Shown here: positions 40,821-49,690 of the stretch, piece by piece
How the letters are laid out: the number at the start of each line of letters is the position of its first letter
Position numbering within the stretch: the first letter of the stretch is position 1
NCBI GenBank assembly: GCA_963811635.1
Contig: CAWESB010000016.1
Span: forward strand, 62,001 to 126,000
Direction of reading: 5' to 3'
Source of the DNA: JAIBJN01 sp963811635
Lineage (GTDB): Bacteria; Actinomycetota; Thermoleophilia; Gaiellales; Gaiellaceae
Length of the DNA stretch: 64,000 nt
Translations under genes and position numbers: made by a program
The notes under the pieces: model-generated
Seen by the model: the letters and a program-made list of their open reading frames with translations, nothing else
What the model was told of the DNA's origin: nothing
Databases searched by the model: none

Positions 40821-41304
40821 GCAACCCGAAGCCCCAGACCTCCTCGTCGTAGACGTAGAAGGCGCTCTGTGCGTCCGGCGCGTTGTCGACGAGGGCGAGG
40901 TAGTCGCCGCAGTCGATCTCGGCGAGCTCACCGTACGTCGCGCCGATGTCGCCGGCGGGCGCGCCGAGCTCGAGCCCCTCGGGCGTCGACCAGCCCTCGG
41001 GCTGCCAGACGGTGAAGGCCCGAACGACGCGGCCCTTCTCGAAGACGACGCCCGTGCCCTGCGGCTGGAACGGCTCCTCGTTGAAGTACCAGGTTGTGTC
41101 CTTGCAGTCGCGGCAGACGCCGTGGTGGAGGCCCCAGGTCTCGGTCACGTCCGCCTGGGTCATGCCGACCTGGACGCCCGCGAGGCTCTCGCCGGGCTGG
41201 AATGCGCCGCCGGTGGGAGGCTCGGCCGAGGCGGGGAGGACGACGAGCAGCGCCGCGGCGATCGCCGCGGCTAGCGCGAGCGAGCGAGCAGCGCGGGTGC
41301 CCAC
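40792..41304 (-). CDS. Secreted protein of unknown function, 170 aa
   Basis: GTG 41304 gives a signal peptide (RAARSLALAAAIAAALLVVLPASAEP). The mature part has GESLAGVQVGMTQADVTETW, resembling the start of SmpA/OmlA-like or BamE-like repeats (VxxGMTxxxV), then two cysteines in HGVCRDCKDTTWYF and a beta-rich half ending FGLLTRGRSPCV. This pattern is common in small exported actinobacterial proteins. No function can be assigned. It follows the acyl-CoA dehydrogenase gene on the same strand, overlapping it by 34 nt. Confidence 0.7.
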   Translation of the reverse strand: MGTRAARSLALAAAIAAALLVVLPASAEPPTGGAFQPGESLAGVQVGMTQADVTETWGLHHGVCRDCKDTTWYFNEEPFQPQGTGVVFEKGRVVRAFTVWQPEGWSTPEGLELGAPAGDIGATYGELAEIDCGDYLALVDNAPDAQSAFYVYDEEVWGFGLLTRGRSPCV

Positions 41305-42488
41305 GATGCGATCGGGGAGACGTCGCCGTCGCGCCCGTTCAGGTTGCGCCATCCGAGCGCGTGCTCGGCCTGCATCATCTTGTGGATCTGCGTCGTGCCC
41401 TCGTAGATGATCGGGGCGCGGGCGTTGCGGAAGTACCGCTCGATGCCGTATTCCGCCGAGTACCCGTACGCGCCGTGCACCTGGATGGCGTTGTGCGCGG
41501 CCTTGAAGGCGGACTCGGTCGCGTGCCACTTGGCGAGGCTTGTCTCCCGCGTGTTGCGGACGCCCTTGTCCTTGAGCCAGGCGGCCTGCATGACGAGGAG
41601 CTTCGAGGTCTCGTAGTCGAGGACCATCTGCGCGATCAGGTCCTGGACGAACTGGTTCTTGCCGATCGGCTTGCCGAAGGTCTCGCGCTCGCGGGCGTAC
41701 TCGACGGAGCGCTCGAGGCAGGCGCGAATGACGCCCAGCGCGCCCGCGGCGACCGTGAAGCGGCCCTGGTCGAGCCCGTACATCGCGATCTCGAAGCCCT
41801 GGCCTTCTTCGCCGACGAGGTTCTCGGCGGGCACCTCGACGTTCTCGAAGAAGAGCTCGCCGGTCGAGCCCGCCCAGACGCCGAGCTTGTGCTCCGTGTC
41901 CTGCGTCGCGACCCCGGGCCACTCGCGTTCGACGATGAAGGCCGAGATGCCCTTGTGCTTCGCGGACGGGTCGGTCTTCGCGAAGACGAGAGCGTGGTCG
42001 GCGACGGACGCGTACGAGATCCAGTTCTTCTGGCCGTTGAGGATGTAGCGGTCGCCGTCGCGGCGGGCGTTCGTCAGCATCGCGGCGACGTCCGAGCCCG
42101 CTGCGGGCTCGGTCAGGCCGAAGCAGGCGATCTTCTCGCCGCGCGCCTGGGGCGCGAGGTAGCGCTGCTTCTGCTCCTCGTTCGCGTACTTGAGCAGGCT
42201 GAGCGAGTTCAACCCCACGTGGACCGAGATCAGCGTCCGGAAGGCTGCCTCGCCGCGCTCGATCTCCTCGCAGGAGAGGGCCTCGCAGACGTAGTCCATC
42301 CCGGCGCCGCCGTACTCCTCGGGGATGACGATCCCCAGCAGCCCGAGCTCGGCCATGCCCTCGATCACGGACATGTCGAGGTGGTGGTTGATGTCGTTCT
42401 CGACCGCGTTCGGCAGCACACGCTCGTCCACGAACTGGCGGACGGTCGCCTGCACCTCTCGCTGCTCGGGCGTGAGGTCGAAATCCAT
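41271..42488 (-). CDS. Acyl-CoA dehydrogenase
   Basis: A 405-aa FAD enzyme that introduces the alpha-beta double bond in acyl-CoA. It begins MDFDLTPEQREVQATVRQFV and has the flavin-binding FGLTEPAAGSDVAAMLTNA and NGQKNWISYA, the RETFGKPIGKNQFVQ region and the catalytic base in PIIYEGTTQIHKMMQAEHAL (Glu). The pattern matches short/branched- or short-chain enzymes (ACADS/FadE type), but chain-length choice is not readable. No electron-transfer flavoprotein gene is nearby. The final 20 residues (DGDVSPIASWAPALLARSR) extend past the usual end. Confidence 0.93.
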   Translation of the reverse strand: MDFDLTPEQREVQATVRQFVDERVLPNAVENDINHHLDMSVIEGMAELGLLGIVIPEEYGGAGMDYVCEALSCEEIERGEAAFRTLISVHVGLNSLSLLKYANEEQKQRYLAPQARGEKIACFGLTEPAAGSDVAAMLTNARRDGDRYILNGQKNWISYASVADHALVFAKTDPSAKHKGISAFIVEREWPGVATQDTEHKLGVWAGSTGELFFENVEVPAENLVGEEGQGFEIAMYGLDQGRFTVAAGALGVIRACLERSVEYARERETFGKPIGKNQFVQDLIAQMVLDYETSKLLVMQAAWLKDKGVRNTRETSLAKWHATESAFKAAHNAIQVHGAYGYSAEYGIERYFRNARAPIIYEGTTQIHKMMQAEHALGWRNLNGRDGDVSPIASWAPALLARSR

Positions 42489-42559
42489 GGGCCTAGTCTA
42501 CGTGCGGGCGCGAGGGGTCCGGCTTGCATCCGCGGGCCCCAGCTGCTTTCCTCATCGGC

Positions 42560-43294
42560 GTGAGAAAAGGGGCTCTCGCGCTGCTCGCGGCACTCGCCGT
42601 GGTCGCTGCGGTCCTGCCGGGGCGGGCCGAGGGTGCCCTGACCGCGAACCGGATCCGCATCGGCGACCACCCGGCCTTCGTCCGCGTCGTCATCGACTTC
42701 TCCGGTGGCGTCGTCCGGCAGCCGAACGTGTTCGCCACCGATCCCGGGCCGTTCTTCGACGGCCTCGCCCGCGTCGAGATCAGCAAGAACGGGATCGACA
42801 CGAACGCGGCGGCGAAGACGGCCTTCGGCGTGAACGCGAGGCTCATTCAGCAGACGAACCGCATCGTGCTCAGGCTCTCGGCCGCCGACCGCCGCTTCAA
42901 GTACCTCGCCTACGACGTCCTGCACGCCCCCGAGCGGCTCGTCTTCGACCTCTGGAAGGCGCGGCCACCGGTGCCCGGCGCCGTGTTCACGTCGGCGCCG
43001 CAGGGCGGCTGCCTCACGATCGGGAGCCACACGGTCGGCGCCGGCACGGCGAACGCCTCCGGCACCGAGCACGGCCTCTTCGAGCACATGTTCCAGGTGA
43101 CGCTGCGCAAGACCAGCGGCCTGGTCGCGCGCACGGTGGGCGTCGCCTCGTCGGGGGGCAACTGGAACAGGACCTTCACGTACTTGGTCGCCGCCCAGCA
43201 GGCGGGAACGCTCGAGGCGGTCGACCTCTCGGAGAAGGACGGCTCGCTCATCTGCATCGCGCAGGTACGCGTCACGCTCCGCCCACCTCCATAG
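42560..43294 (+). CDS. Exported AMIN-like plus Gmad2-domain protein
   Basis: 244 aa from GTG 42560, with a signal peptide (RKGALALLAALAVVAAVLPGRAEG). Residues about 30-140 look like an AMIN-type beta domain (RIRIGDHPAFVRVVIDFSGG; FKYLAYDVLHAPERLVFDLW), which in other proteins binds peptidoglycan. The rest matches a Gmad2-like immunoglobulin fold (VGAGTANASGTEHGLFEHMF; EKDGSLICIAQVRVTLRPPP), first seen next to GerMN sporulation proteins. An in-frame ATG at 42524 would add a Pro/Ala-rich start. It lies directly before the VanW-family gene, suggesting shared envelope work. Confidence 0.75.
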   Translation: MRKGALALLAALAVVAAVLPGRAEGALTANRIRIGDHPAFVRVVIDFSGGVVRQPNVFATDPGPFFDGLARVEISKNGIDTNAAAKTAFGVNARLIQQTNRIVLRLSAADRRFKYLAYDVLHAPERLVFDLWKARPPVPGAVFTSAPQGGCLTIGSHTVGAGTANASGTEHGLFEHMFQVTLRKTSGLVARTVGVASSGGNWNRTFTYLVAAQQAGTLEAVDLSEKDGSLICIAQVRVTLRPPP

Positions 43295-43323
43295 AGCCCG
43301 CGAGACCCGCTTGAGCCCGTTGG

Positions 43324-43329
43324 TAGACT
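43324..43329 (+). promoter_or_regulatory. -10 element upstream of the VanW-family gene
   Basis: TAGACT lies 8 nt before TTG 43338 and has no ribosome-binding site after it. It supports this start over the upstream in-frame TTG at 43311, which would lie before the -10. Confidence 0.45.
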
Positions 43330-43337
43330 CGGACGCC

Positions 43338-45209
43338 TTGCGCGCGGAGGCTGGTGCCCGGCCCGTCCGGAGGGAGAGACGCGCCCGTAGAAGCGGGCGC
43401 GAACGGCTGGTCCGAACCGCGGCGAAGATCGCGCTCGCGGCCGTCGGAATCCTCGTCGTCCTCGCGCTCGCCGCCGGGATCGTCTTCGCCGGCTCGGCCG
43501 ATCGCGTCGCGGCGGGCGTGTCTGTCGAGGGCGTGAAGCTGGGTGGACTCACCGCCGCCGAGGCCCAGGCAGAGCTCGAAGCCACCGCCGCCCGCTACGC
43601 GTCCGTACCGGTCGTCTTCACCGCCGGGGAGCAGCGCTTCCGGGTGCTCCCGGAGGCGCTCGACGTCGAGGCCGATTGGGCCGCAGCCGCGCAGGCGTCG
43701 GTCGAACGCGGCGATGCCCCGCTGCCGTTCCGCGGTCTCCAGCGGGTCTGGCTGCGGCTCCAGGGCTCCGAGGTCGTGCCGACCGCCGACGTCTTCGACG
43801 CCGCGCTCCGCGAGCGTGTCGAGCGGATCGCGGCCAAGGTAGACCAGTCCGCCCGGGAAGCCGCGCTCACGCTCGAAGGGCTCGAGCCCCAGGTCGTGCC
43901 CGGGCAGGCGGGGATGGCGCTCGATCGCGAGGCCGCCTCGAAGGCCATGGTCGCCGCGCTCGCCGGCTTCGACCGCGCTGAGCAGCCCCTGCCGGTCGCG
44001 GTCGACCCGCCCGAGGTCACGAGCGAGACCCTCGCCCCGGTGGCCCGGCAGCTGCGCGTCGTCCTCTCGGCGCCCGTCATGCTCACCTACCACGGTGCGG
44101 GCTTTACGTTCACGCCCGAGCAGATGGTGCGGCTCCTGGAGCTGCCGGCGAACGGCGCCTCACAACTCAAGATCAAGCAGGACGTCGCCGAGCGCCGGCT
44201 GGACAACATCGCGCGCGGGCTCGCGCGGCCGCCGCGCAACGCCGACTTCGCCGTCCGCGCGGACGGGCGCGTGCGCATCGTGCCGTCGCGGCCGGGCCGG
44301 GAGCTCAACGTCGCCGCGACGTCGGCGGCGCTCCTTCGCGCCGCCTCGAGCCCCACGAACCGGACGGCCGCGGTGGTCGTCGCCGAGTTCGAGCCGCGGC
44401 TGACGACGGCCGATGCCAAGACGCTGCGGGTCGAGCGGCAACTCGCCTCCTACTCGACGCTCTACGCGGGGACTGCCGACCGCATCAACAACCTCCAGCT
44501 CGCCATCGAGATCCTCGACGGCGCCCGCATCGCGCCCGGCGAGACGTGGTCGTTCAACGAGTTCGTCGGGCCGCGCACCGAGGAGCGCGGCTTCCGCACG
44601 GCGCCGGTGATCATGGACGGCAAGTACGCCGAGGGCGTCGGCGGAGGCGTCTCGCAGGTCGCGACGACCGTCTTCAACGCCGCGTGGGAGGCCGGGATCA
44701 AGATCGGCGAGCGTCACGCGCACGCGCTCTACATCAGCCGCTACCCGGACGGCCGCGACGCGACGGTCAACTACCCGGACGTCGACCTCAAGCTCGTCAA
44801 CGACACGCCCCGGTGGATCGTGATCAAGACCTCGTACGACGAGAGCGGGATCGTGGTGCGCCTGCTCGGCGGCGGGCCGAGGCGCCGGGTCGAGAGCGTG
44901 GCCGGGGAGCTGAAGGTGACCGGGCCGCCGCAGACCGAGCGCGAGCCGGACCCGACGCTCTTCGAGGGCGACCGCATCGTCGAGTTCTCCGGCGAGCCCT
45001 CGCGCGAGATCACGGTCGAGCGGTTCGTCTACCGGGGCGGCGAGGTGCTCTACCACGAGACCTGGTACACGCACTACCGCTACGAGGCCCGCCTGGTCCG
45101 CGTGGGCACGAAGCCGCGGCCGGAGCCGCCCGCGCCTCCGCCGAAGGAGGACAAGCCTCCGAAGGACGACGACCCGCCCGCGACGCCGCCGGGCGACGGC
45201 CGCCGCTAA
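43338..45209 (+). CDS. VanW-family protein with peptidoglycan-binding-like domains
   Basis: 623 aa from TTG 43338 (TTG 43311 would add nine). A basic N terminus and one membrane segment (KIALAAVGILVVLALAAGIV, about 30-50) anchor an extracellular part. Two PG_binding_4-like repeats follow (GVKLGGLTAAEAQAELEATA and a second ending near residue 330), then the VanW domain (ELASYSTLYAGTADRINNLQ-like start, PGETWSFNEFVGPRTEERGF, GGGVSQVATTVFNAAWEAGI). A G5-like strand region (EFSGEPSREITVERFVYRGG) and a Pro/Lys tail follow. VanW proteins are linked to vancomycin clusters but have no proven activity. Confidence 0.87.
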   Translation: MRAEAGARPVRRERRARRSGRERLVRTAAKIALAAVGILVVLALAAGIVFAGSADRVAAGVSVEGVKLGGLTAAEAQAELEATAARYASVPVVFTAGEQRFRVLPEALDVEADWAAAAQASVERGDAPLPFRGLQRVWLRLQGSEVVPTADVFDAALRERVERIAAKVDQSAREAALTLEGLEPQVVPGQAGMALDREAASKAMVAALAGFDRAEQPLPVAVDPPEVTSETLAPVARQLRVVLSAPVMLTYHGAGFTFTPEQMVRLLELPANGASQLKIKQDVAERRLDNIARGLARPPRNADFAVRADGRVRIVPSRPGRELNVAATSAALLRAASSPTNRTAAVVVAEFEPRLTTADAKTLRVERQLASYSTLYAGTADRINNLQLAIEILDGARIAPGETWSFNEFVGPRTEERGFRTAPVIMDGKYAEGVGGGVSQVATTVFNAAWEAGIKIGERHAHALYISRYPDGRDATVNYPDVDLKLVNDTPRWIVIKTSYDESGIVVRLLGGGPRRRVESVAGELKVTGPPQTEREPDPTLFEGDRIVEFSGEPSREITVERFVYRGGEVLYHETWYTHYRYEARLVRVGTKPRPEPPAPPPKEDKPPKDDDPPATPPGDGRR

Positions 45210-45625
45210 CTCTCGGCGCCGGCGATCGCCTCGGCGAGCCAGGCCGGCATCCGCGTCGGCCGCAGCGTCTCCGAGTTGACGCAGGCATGGGCCGTCCAGC
45301 CGTCGGCCACGATCCCAGCCGGGTCGCTTGTCCGCTCGATCACGTACTCGAAGCGGAAGCGCGCGCCGCGGAGATCGGTCGCACGGACGTGGACCCGTAG
45401 CTCGTCGTCGAAGCGCGTCCCCTCCAGGTAACGGACAGATGCCTCGATCGTGGTGGCGTCCACGCCCTGCTCCACCAGGCCTCTGTAGCCGCCGGGAAAC
45501 TGCGCGAGGTAGGCGACCCGCGCGATCTCGAACCAGACGAGGTAGACGGCGTTGTGCACGACGCCCTGGGCGTCGGTCTCGCTGAAGCGCACCGTCAGGT
45601 CGGTGGAGAAGGCGTAACCGTCCAT
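45206..45625 (-). CDS. Acyl-CoA thioesterase of the 4HBT/YbgC type
   Basis: 139-aa hot-dog fold. The active-site stretch VRFSETDAQGVVHNAVYLVW carries the Asp and the following helix (FEIARVAYLAQFPGGYRGL) seen in 4-hydroxybenzoyl-CoA thioesterase and YbgC proteins. It probably hydrolyses a short- or aromatic acyl-CoA. The ATG 45625 gives MDGYAFSTDLTVRFSETD, the normal length; the frame extends upstream but without a typical sequence. No ribosome-binding site is seen. Its end overlaps the convergent VanW gene by 4 nt. Confidence 0.85.
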   Translation of the reverse strand: MDGYAFSTDLTVRFSETDAQGVVHNAVYLVWFEIARVAYLAQFPGGYRGLVEQGVDATTIEASVRYLEGTRFDDELRVHVRATDLRGARFRFEYVIERTSDPAGIVADGWTAHACVNSETLRPTRMPAWLAEAIAGAES

Positions 45626-45682
45626 CGAAGGCGGAACTTTCGCAGCCTTCCTCCTGTCCAAGCAAGCGACCAAGGAGGCAGG

Positions 45683-46579
45683 ATGCGGAAGCTCATCGTC
45701 ATCGCGTTCATCGGGCTGCTCGCCCTCGGTGGCCTCGCGTGCACGTCGGGAGGCGACGACGAGGCCGGTGCGGGGGCAGCGGCCGACGTCTCGGGCGGCG
45801 ATTCAGCTGTTGCGGAGGAAGGCGGGGGCGAGGCCGTACCCGTCTCTCAGCCTTCCCAGGGCGGCGGCTCGGTGCCGTCGGTCGGCCCGCGAATCGTTCA
45901 GACGGCCTCGCTCTCCCTCTCGGTCCCGCGGCGGGAGTTCGACTCGACCATCCAGCACGCGCGCACGATCGCGACCGGCTCGGGCGGCTTCGTCGTCAGC
46001 TCGAGCGCCTCGCAGGGCACGGAACGGCGGCTCGTTCGCGGCACGCTCGTCGTGCGCATCCCCGAGCGCGCCTACGCGCGCGTGATCGACCAGCTCTCGG
46101 GGCTCGGGCGCGTCGAGGGCCGCGAGGAGGCCGGCCAGGACGTCTCGCAGGAGGCGGTCGACCTCGAGGCGCGCATCCGCCACCTCGAGGCGGTCGAGGC
46201 GCAGCTGCTGGGGTTCCTCGAGGACGCCGAGAACGTCAGCGCCGCGCTGGCCGTGCAGGCCGAGCTCAACCGCGTCCAGCTCGAGCTGGAGCAGGCGCGC
46301 GGCCGCCTCCAGTACCTCGACGACCAGGTCGCCTTCGCGACCATCTCGCTCGAGGTGCGGGAGCGCCAGGCGCAGGTGGCTGCCGCTGGCGACGGCGGGC
46401 CCTGGAGCATCGTCGACGCCTGGAGCGACGCGGCGACCGGCTTCGTCACGGTGGTCGGCTGGATCCTCGTGGCCGCGGCGACGATCGCTCCCGTCGCACT
46501 GCTTCTTCTTCTCGCCTTCTTCGCCGCCCGCCTGGCCGGCGTGCGCCGCCTGCCGGGGATCAGGCGTCCGCAGTCGTAG
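45683..46579 (+). CDS. DUF4349-domain membrane lipoprotein
   Basis: 298 aa. The ATG follows AAGGAGGCAGG. A lipoprotein signal (KLIVIAFIGLLALGGLACTS) is followed by a Gly/Ala/Glu-rich linker. The DUF4349 domain follows (VGPRIVQTASLSLSVPRREF; IATGSGGFVVSSSASQGTER; ELNRVQLELEQARGRLQYLD) with a coiled-coil helix pair near residues 155-220. A C-terminal membrane segment (VVGWILVAAATIAPVALLLL) ends the protein. DUF4349 proteins are envelope proteins of unknown function. Confidence 0.85.
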   Translation: MRKLIVIAFIGLLALGGLACTSGGDDEAGAGAAADVSGGDSAVAEEGGGEAVPVSQPSQGGGSVPSVGPRIVQTASLSLSVPRREFDSTIQHARTIATGSGGFVVSSSASQGTERRLVRGTLVVRIPERAYARVIDQLSGLGRVEGREEAGQDVSQEAVDLEARIRHLEAVEAQLLGFLEDAENVSAALAVQAELNRVQLELEQARGRLQYLDDQVAFATISLEVRERQAQVAAAGDGGPWSIVDAWSDAATGFVTVVGWILVAAATIAPVALLLLLAFFAARLAGVRRLPGIRRPQS

Positions 46580-46633
46580 TCGGCGGACCTTGCCGCTATC
46601 GTCCCTCCCGACGAACCGACTTGGGAGGGCCGC

Positions 46634-47068
46634 ATGGCCAAGAAGAAGAAGAAGGACACCGAAGCCACCCCGCTGGGCCGCCTGTCCAAGGCCGGTGAGG
46701 ACGCGCTCACGCGACTCGTCGAGGAGCTCGGCAAGAACGAGCGCATGACCGACGCGCTCAGCAAGGCGATGTCCGCGAAGGGGAGGTTCGACGACGGTGC
46801 GAAGCGTGCCCTCGGCCAGGTCGGAGTCGCTGCTGCGGACGAGCTGAAGGACCTCCGGAAGCACATCGAGCGGCTCGAGAAGCGGCTGGCCAAGCTCGAG
46901 ACGGAGGCCAAGCCCGCGCCGAAGCCGAGGACGACGGCGGCGAAGCCCAGGACGACCCCGTCCACCCGCGCGAAGAAGCCGACACAGAAGCCGACTCCCC
47001 CGCCCCCCGGTGGGTCGGCCGACGGCGGCTCGGGCGGCGCCGGCGCCGGCGGAACGGCCGCCGGCTAG
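46634..47068 (+). CDS. Coiled-coil protein with Lys/Pro/Gly-rich tail, 144 aa
   Basis: MAKKKKKDTEATPLGRLSKA begins a helical region (residues 15-92: LTRLVEELGKNERMTDALSK, VAAADELKDLRKHIERLEKR) that resembles phasin-like or poly(hydroxyalkanoate) granule-associated proteins. A disordered tail of KPRTTAAKPRTT type and a Gly/Ser end follow. GGGAGGG lies 6 nt before the ATG. TATCGT near 46593 could be its -10. The phasin link is a guess from composition. Its end overlaps the convergent lipid-kinase gene by 4 nt. Confidence 0.7.
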   Translation: MAKKKKKDTEATPLGRLSKAGEDALTRLVEELGKNERMTDALSKAMSAKGRFDDGAKRALGQVGVAAADELKDLRKHIERLEKRLAKLETEAKPAPKPRTTAAKPRTTPSTRAKKPTQKPTPPPPGGSADGGSGGAGAGGTAAG

Positions 47069-47988
47069 GCGGGAACGCGGAGGCGCAGCGCGCCGGGCAC
47101 GATCTCGAAGACGGCGGGCGTCGTCCCGGGCTGCTCGCCGTCCAGCGCGATCGGGAGCGGCACGGCCGTGCGGATCTCGACGCGCGTCCCGCGCACGACC
47201 TCGGCCCGCGGGTGCGGCAGGTACGTGCCGCGGTAGATCTTGGGGAGCGTACGGACGAAGTCGACCTTCGTCGCGTCTCCGATGAGGACGACGTCGAAGA
47301 GCCCGTCCGCCGGGTCCGCCTCCGGCGTCAGCCGCATCCCGCCGGCGAGCTGGTCGCCGATCGCGGCGATTACCTCCAGCATCAACCCCGCGCGCTGCTC
47401 GCCGTCGATCACGACCTCGTACTCGGAGTTCTTCCAGCGCACGAAGACTGCCGAGGTCGCCCAGAAGAATGACGCCTTGCCCCCGAGCGCCTTCGAGCTC
47501 GTGTTCGCGCGCGCGGCCACGGCGCCGCTGATGCCGGCGCCCGCGAAGTTCGTGAAGTAGGACTCCGCTGCCGATCCGTCCCAGGCGGAGAAGCCGGCGT
47601 GGCCGACGTCCACGGTCCGCGTCGCGCCGTCGCGCGCGACCGCGAGCGCCTCGTCGATCTTGCGCGGAATCCGGAAGCTGCGGGCGAAGTCCTTGCCCGT
47701 CCCGCGCGGGATCGTCGCCAGCTCCGGGCGCCGCTCCGGGTCGACGCGCATGAGCCCGTTGACCGCCTCGTTGACGGTGCCGTCGCCGCCGACCGCGACG
47801 ACGAGCGCGGCGCCGTCGGCGGCCGCCCGCTCGGCGAGGTCGGCCGCATGGCCGGGGCGCTCGCTGAAGAGCGTCTCGCCGATGAGCCCGAGATCGGCCG
47901 CGCGACGGGCGATCTCCGGCCAGCGTCGCCGCGTCGACCCGTTCGCCGAGGCCGGGTTGACGACGAAGACGATGCCGGCGTCCGGCAC
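47065..47988 (-). CDS. Diacylglycerol/lipid kinase family protein (YegS/DagK type)
   Basis: 307 aa. The N-terminal kinase catalytic domain has FVVNPASANGSTRRRWPEIA, the nucleotide motif VVAVGGDGTVNEAVNGLM and TIPRGTGKDFARSFRIPRKI; the C-terminal beta-sandwich runs from about residue 130. Such enzymes phosphorylate diacylglycerol, or in some actinobacteria make phosphatidylinositol-mannoside precursors; the substrate is not readable. The GTG start at 47988 directly follows the stop of the deoD gene, so both are probably one transcript. Confidence 0.9.
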   Translation of the reverse strand: MPDAGIVFVVNPASANGSTRRRWPEIARRAADLGLIGETLFSERPGHAADLAERAAADGAALVVAVGGDGTVNEAVNGLMRVDPERRPELATIPRGTGKDFARSFRIPRKIDEALAVARDGATRTVDVGHAGFSAWDGSAAESYFTNFAGAGISGAVAARANTSSKALGGKASFFWATSAVFVRWKNSEYEVVIDGEQRAGLMLEVIAAIGDQLAGGMRLTPEADPADGLFDVVLIGDATKVDFVRTLPKIYRGTYLPHPRAEVVRGTRVEIRTAVPLPIALDGEQPGTTPAVFEIVPGALRLRVPA

Positions 47989-48699
47989 CTAGTGCTCGTC
48001 GGTGGCGACGACGAGCGCCAGCTCGGTCATCTGGTCGACTGCCGCCTTCATCTCCTCGTCGCTGATGCGCACGAACTCGCCCTCGACGACGACGTCGCTC
48101 ACGGTCAGCAGGCAGCCGGCCTGCACCTTGCGGAGCGCGCCGAGGGTGAAGAGCACCGCCGCCTCCATCTCGACGGCGAGGACGCCGCGGTCGGACCAGC
48201 GCTGATACTGGCCCTCGTCCGAGTTGTAGAAGACGTCGCTGGAGACGATCGGACCGACCCGCACCGGCTTCCCCAGCTCCTTGGCCGCATGGACGGCCGA
48301 GTGGACGAGGCCCCAGTCGGCAGTGGGGGCATGGATCTCGCCGGCGATGTGGAGCGCTGTCGAGTCGGCCGGGACCGCGGAGATGGCGACGATCAGCTCG
48401 CCGAGCCTCAGGTCGGGCTGGAGGCCTCCGCAGGTGCCGATGCGGAGCATCCGCTTGACACCGAGCATGGCCAGCTCCTCGATGACGATCGCCGCGGAGG
48501 GGCAGCCCATGCCGGTGGCCTGGACGGAGACCGGCCTGCCGCGGAACGTGCCCGTGAACCCGAGCATCCCGCGCTCCCAGTTTCGCTGCACGACGTCTTC
48601 GAGGAAGGTCTCGGCCACGTACTTCGCCCGGAGGGGGTCTCCGGGAAGGAGGCACGCCTCGGCGTACTCGCCGGGCTCTGCACGAACGTGAATAGGCAT
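47989..48699 (-). CDS. deoD: Purine nucleoside phosphorylase, DeoD type
   Basis: DeoD splits purine (deoxy)nucleosides with phosphate for salvage. The 236-aa protein has LLPGDPLRAKYVAETFLEDV (phosphate-binding GDPxRA), FTGTFRGRPVSVQATGMGCP, RIGTCGGLQPDLRLGELIV and LAVEMEAAVLFTLGAL (ribose-binding Met-Glu). Near the C terminus the usual catalytic SD(H/x) position reads LLTVSDVVVEGEFVRISDEE, with Asp present. ATG 48699 gives the classic MPIHVRAEPGEYAE. It is divergent from the GNAT gene, the two starts being 20 nt apart. Confidence 0.93.
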   Translation of the reverse strand: MPIHVRAEPGEYAEACLLPGDPLRAKYVAETFLEDVVQRNWERGMLGFTGTFRGRPVSVQATGMGCPSAAIVIEELAMLGVKRMLRIGTCGGLQPDLRLGELIVAISAVPADSTALHIAGEIHAPTADWGLVHSAVHAAKELGKPVRVGPIVSSDVFYNSDEGQYQRWSDRGVLAVEMEAAVLFTLGALRKVQAGCLLTVSDVVVEGEFVRISDEEMKAAVDQMTELALVVATDEH

Positions 48700-48704
48700 G
48701 GGGG

Positions 48705-48710
48705 TATCGT
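48705..48710 (+). promoter_or_regulatory. -10 element of a probable leaderless promoter for the GNAT gene
   Basis: TATCGT lies 8 nt before the ATG at 48719 with no ribosome-binding site in between, inside the 20-nt gap between two divergent genes. Confidence 0.4.
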
Positions 48711-48718
48711 CCCCGGGC

Positions 48719-49504
48719 ATGGCGCGCCTGGTCAAGCGCCCTCGGCTGTCCCACGTCCTCGCCTTCTGCGCCGGGGATCCGGTCGAGCGCGTCTTCCTGG
48801 AGGACGTAGCCCGGCGCGGCCTCGGCCGTTTCGCCGGCCTGCGAGAGAGCGGACGCCTGACCGCGCTTCTGCACCTGGGCGCCAACCTCGTTCCCTCGGG
48901 GCCCGGCTGCGCAGAGTTCGCCGAGCTGGTCTCGCGCAGCGAGCCGCGCATGGTCGTCGGGGAGGAGCGGGCGGTCACGGAGCTGTGGGACCTGGTCCGC
49001 GACGGCTTTCCGGAGCCCCTCGACGACCGGCCCGGGCAGCCGGTCTATGTGCTCGAAGAGCCGCCGTCGAGCGGCGGGAGCGGGCTGCGGGCGGCCACGC
49101 TCCACGACCTCGACGTCCTTGTCGGGGCGGCCGCGGAGGCGTACCGCGAGGAGGTCGGCGTCGACGCGTACGCGCGCGACCCCGCCCTCTTCGAGTGGCG
49201 AACGAGGTCGCAGATCGAGGAGGGGCGGAGCTGGCTCTGGAAGGAGGACGGAAGGATCCTCTTCAAGGCGGAGGCCTCCGCCTGGACGCCCCAGGCCGTG
49301 CAACTGCAGCAGGTCTGGGTCGAGCCCGAGCTGCGCGGGCACGGGTACGGGAAGCGCGGCCTGGCCGACCTCTGCCGGCTCCTGCTCGAGACGACGCCGA
49401 CGGTCTGCCTCTTCGTCCGACCCGAGAACGAGCGGGCGATCGCGCTCTACGACGGGCTCGGCATGCGCCGCACCATCACCTACAGGTCGCTGATCTTCGC
49501 CTGA
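48719..49504 (+). CDS. GNAT acetyltransferase with N-terminal DUF4081-like domain
   Basis: 261 aa. The first 110 residues (HVLAFCAGDPVERVFLEDVA; LTALLHLGANLVPSGPGCAE) look like the DUF4081 domain found before GNAT domains in actinobacteria. The second half is a GNAT fold (LRAATLHDLDVLVGAAAEAY; acetyl-CoA loop VWVEPELRGHGYGKRGLADL with RGxGxGK; FVRPENERAIALYDGLGMRR). The acceptor substrate is unknown. ATG 48719 is favoured over ATG 48698 because TATCGT lies just upstream. The 186 nt after it hold no gene I can support. Confidence 0.85.
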   Translation: MARLVKRPRLSHVLAFCAGDPVERVFLEDVARRGLGRFAGLRESGRLTALLHLGANLVPSGPGCAEFAELVSRSEPRMVVGEERAVTELWDLVRDGFPEPLDDRPGQPVYVLEEPPSSGGSGLRAATLHDLDVLVGAAAEAYREEVGVDAYARDPALFEWRTRSQIEEGRSWLWKEDGRILFKAEASAWTPQAVQLQQVWVEPELRGHGYGKRGLADLCRLLLETTPTVCLFVRPENERAIALYDGLGMRRTITYRSLIFA

Positions 49505-49678
49505 CCCCGCCCCTGGACGGTGAATGCGACGTGCTGGGGCGCGGCCCTTCAAGGATTCGGGCGAGCGCATGTTCCGCGCGTACGGGCTCGCGAACTTCGC
49601 CAGGGGACGTCCTGGCGGACGCGCAGCCGGCGCTGCAGAGCGACGGCTGCGACGTCGCGGCGCTCCTGTAGAGGGTCG

Positions 49679-49684
49679 TAGACT
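49679..49684 (+). promoter_or_regulatory. -10 element of a probable leaderless promoter for tilS
   Basis: TAGACT ends 6 nt before the tilS GTG at 49691 and no ribosome-binding site follows. It marks the start of the tilS-hpt-ftsH transcript. Confidence 0.5.
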
Positions 49685-49690
49685 CCCCAT

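Noticed and set aside
49505..49690. Small ORFs between the GNAT gene and tilS
   Set aside because: Frames up to about 70 codons exist but lack ribosome-binding sites, are Arg/Gly-rich and overlap the tilS -10; no family is recognisable.
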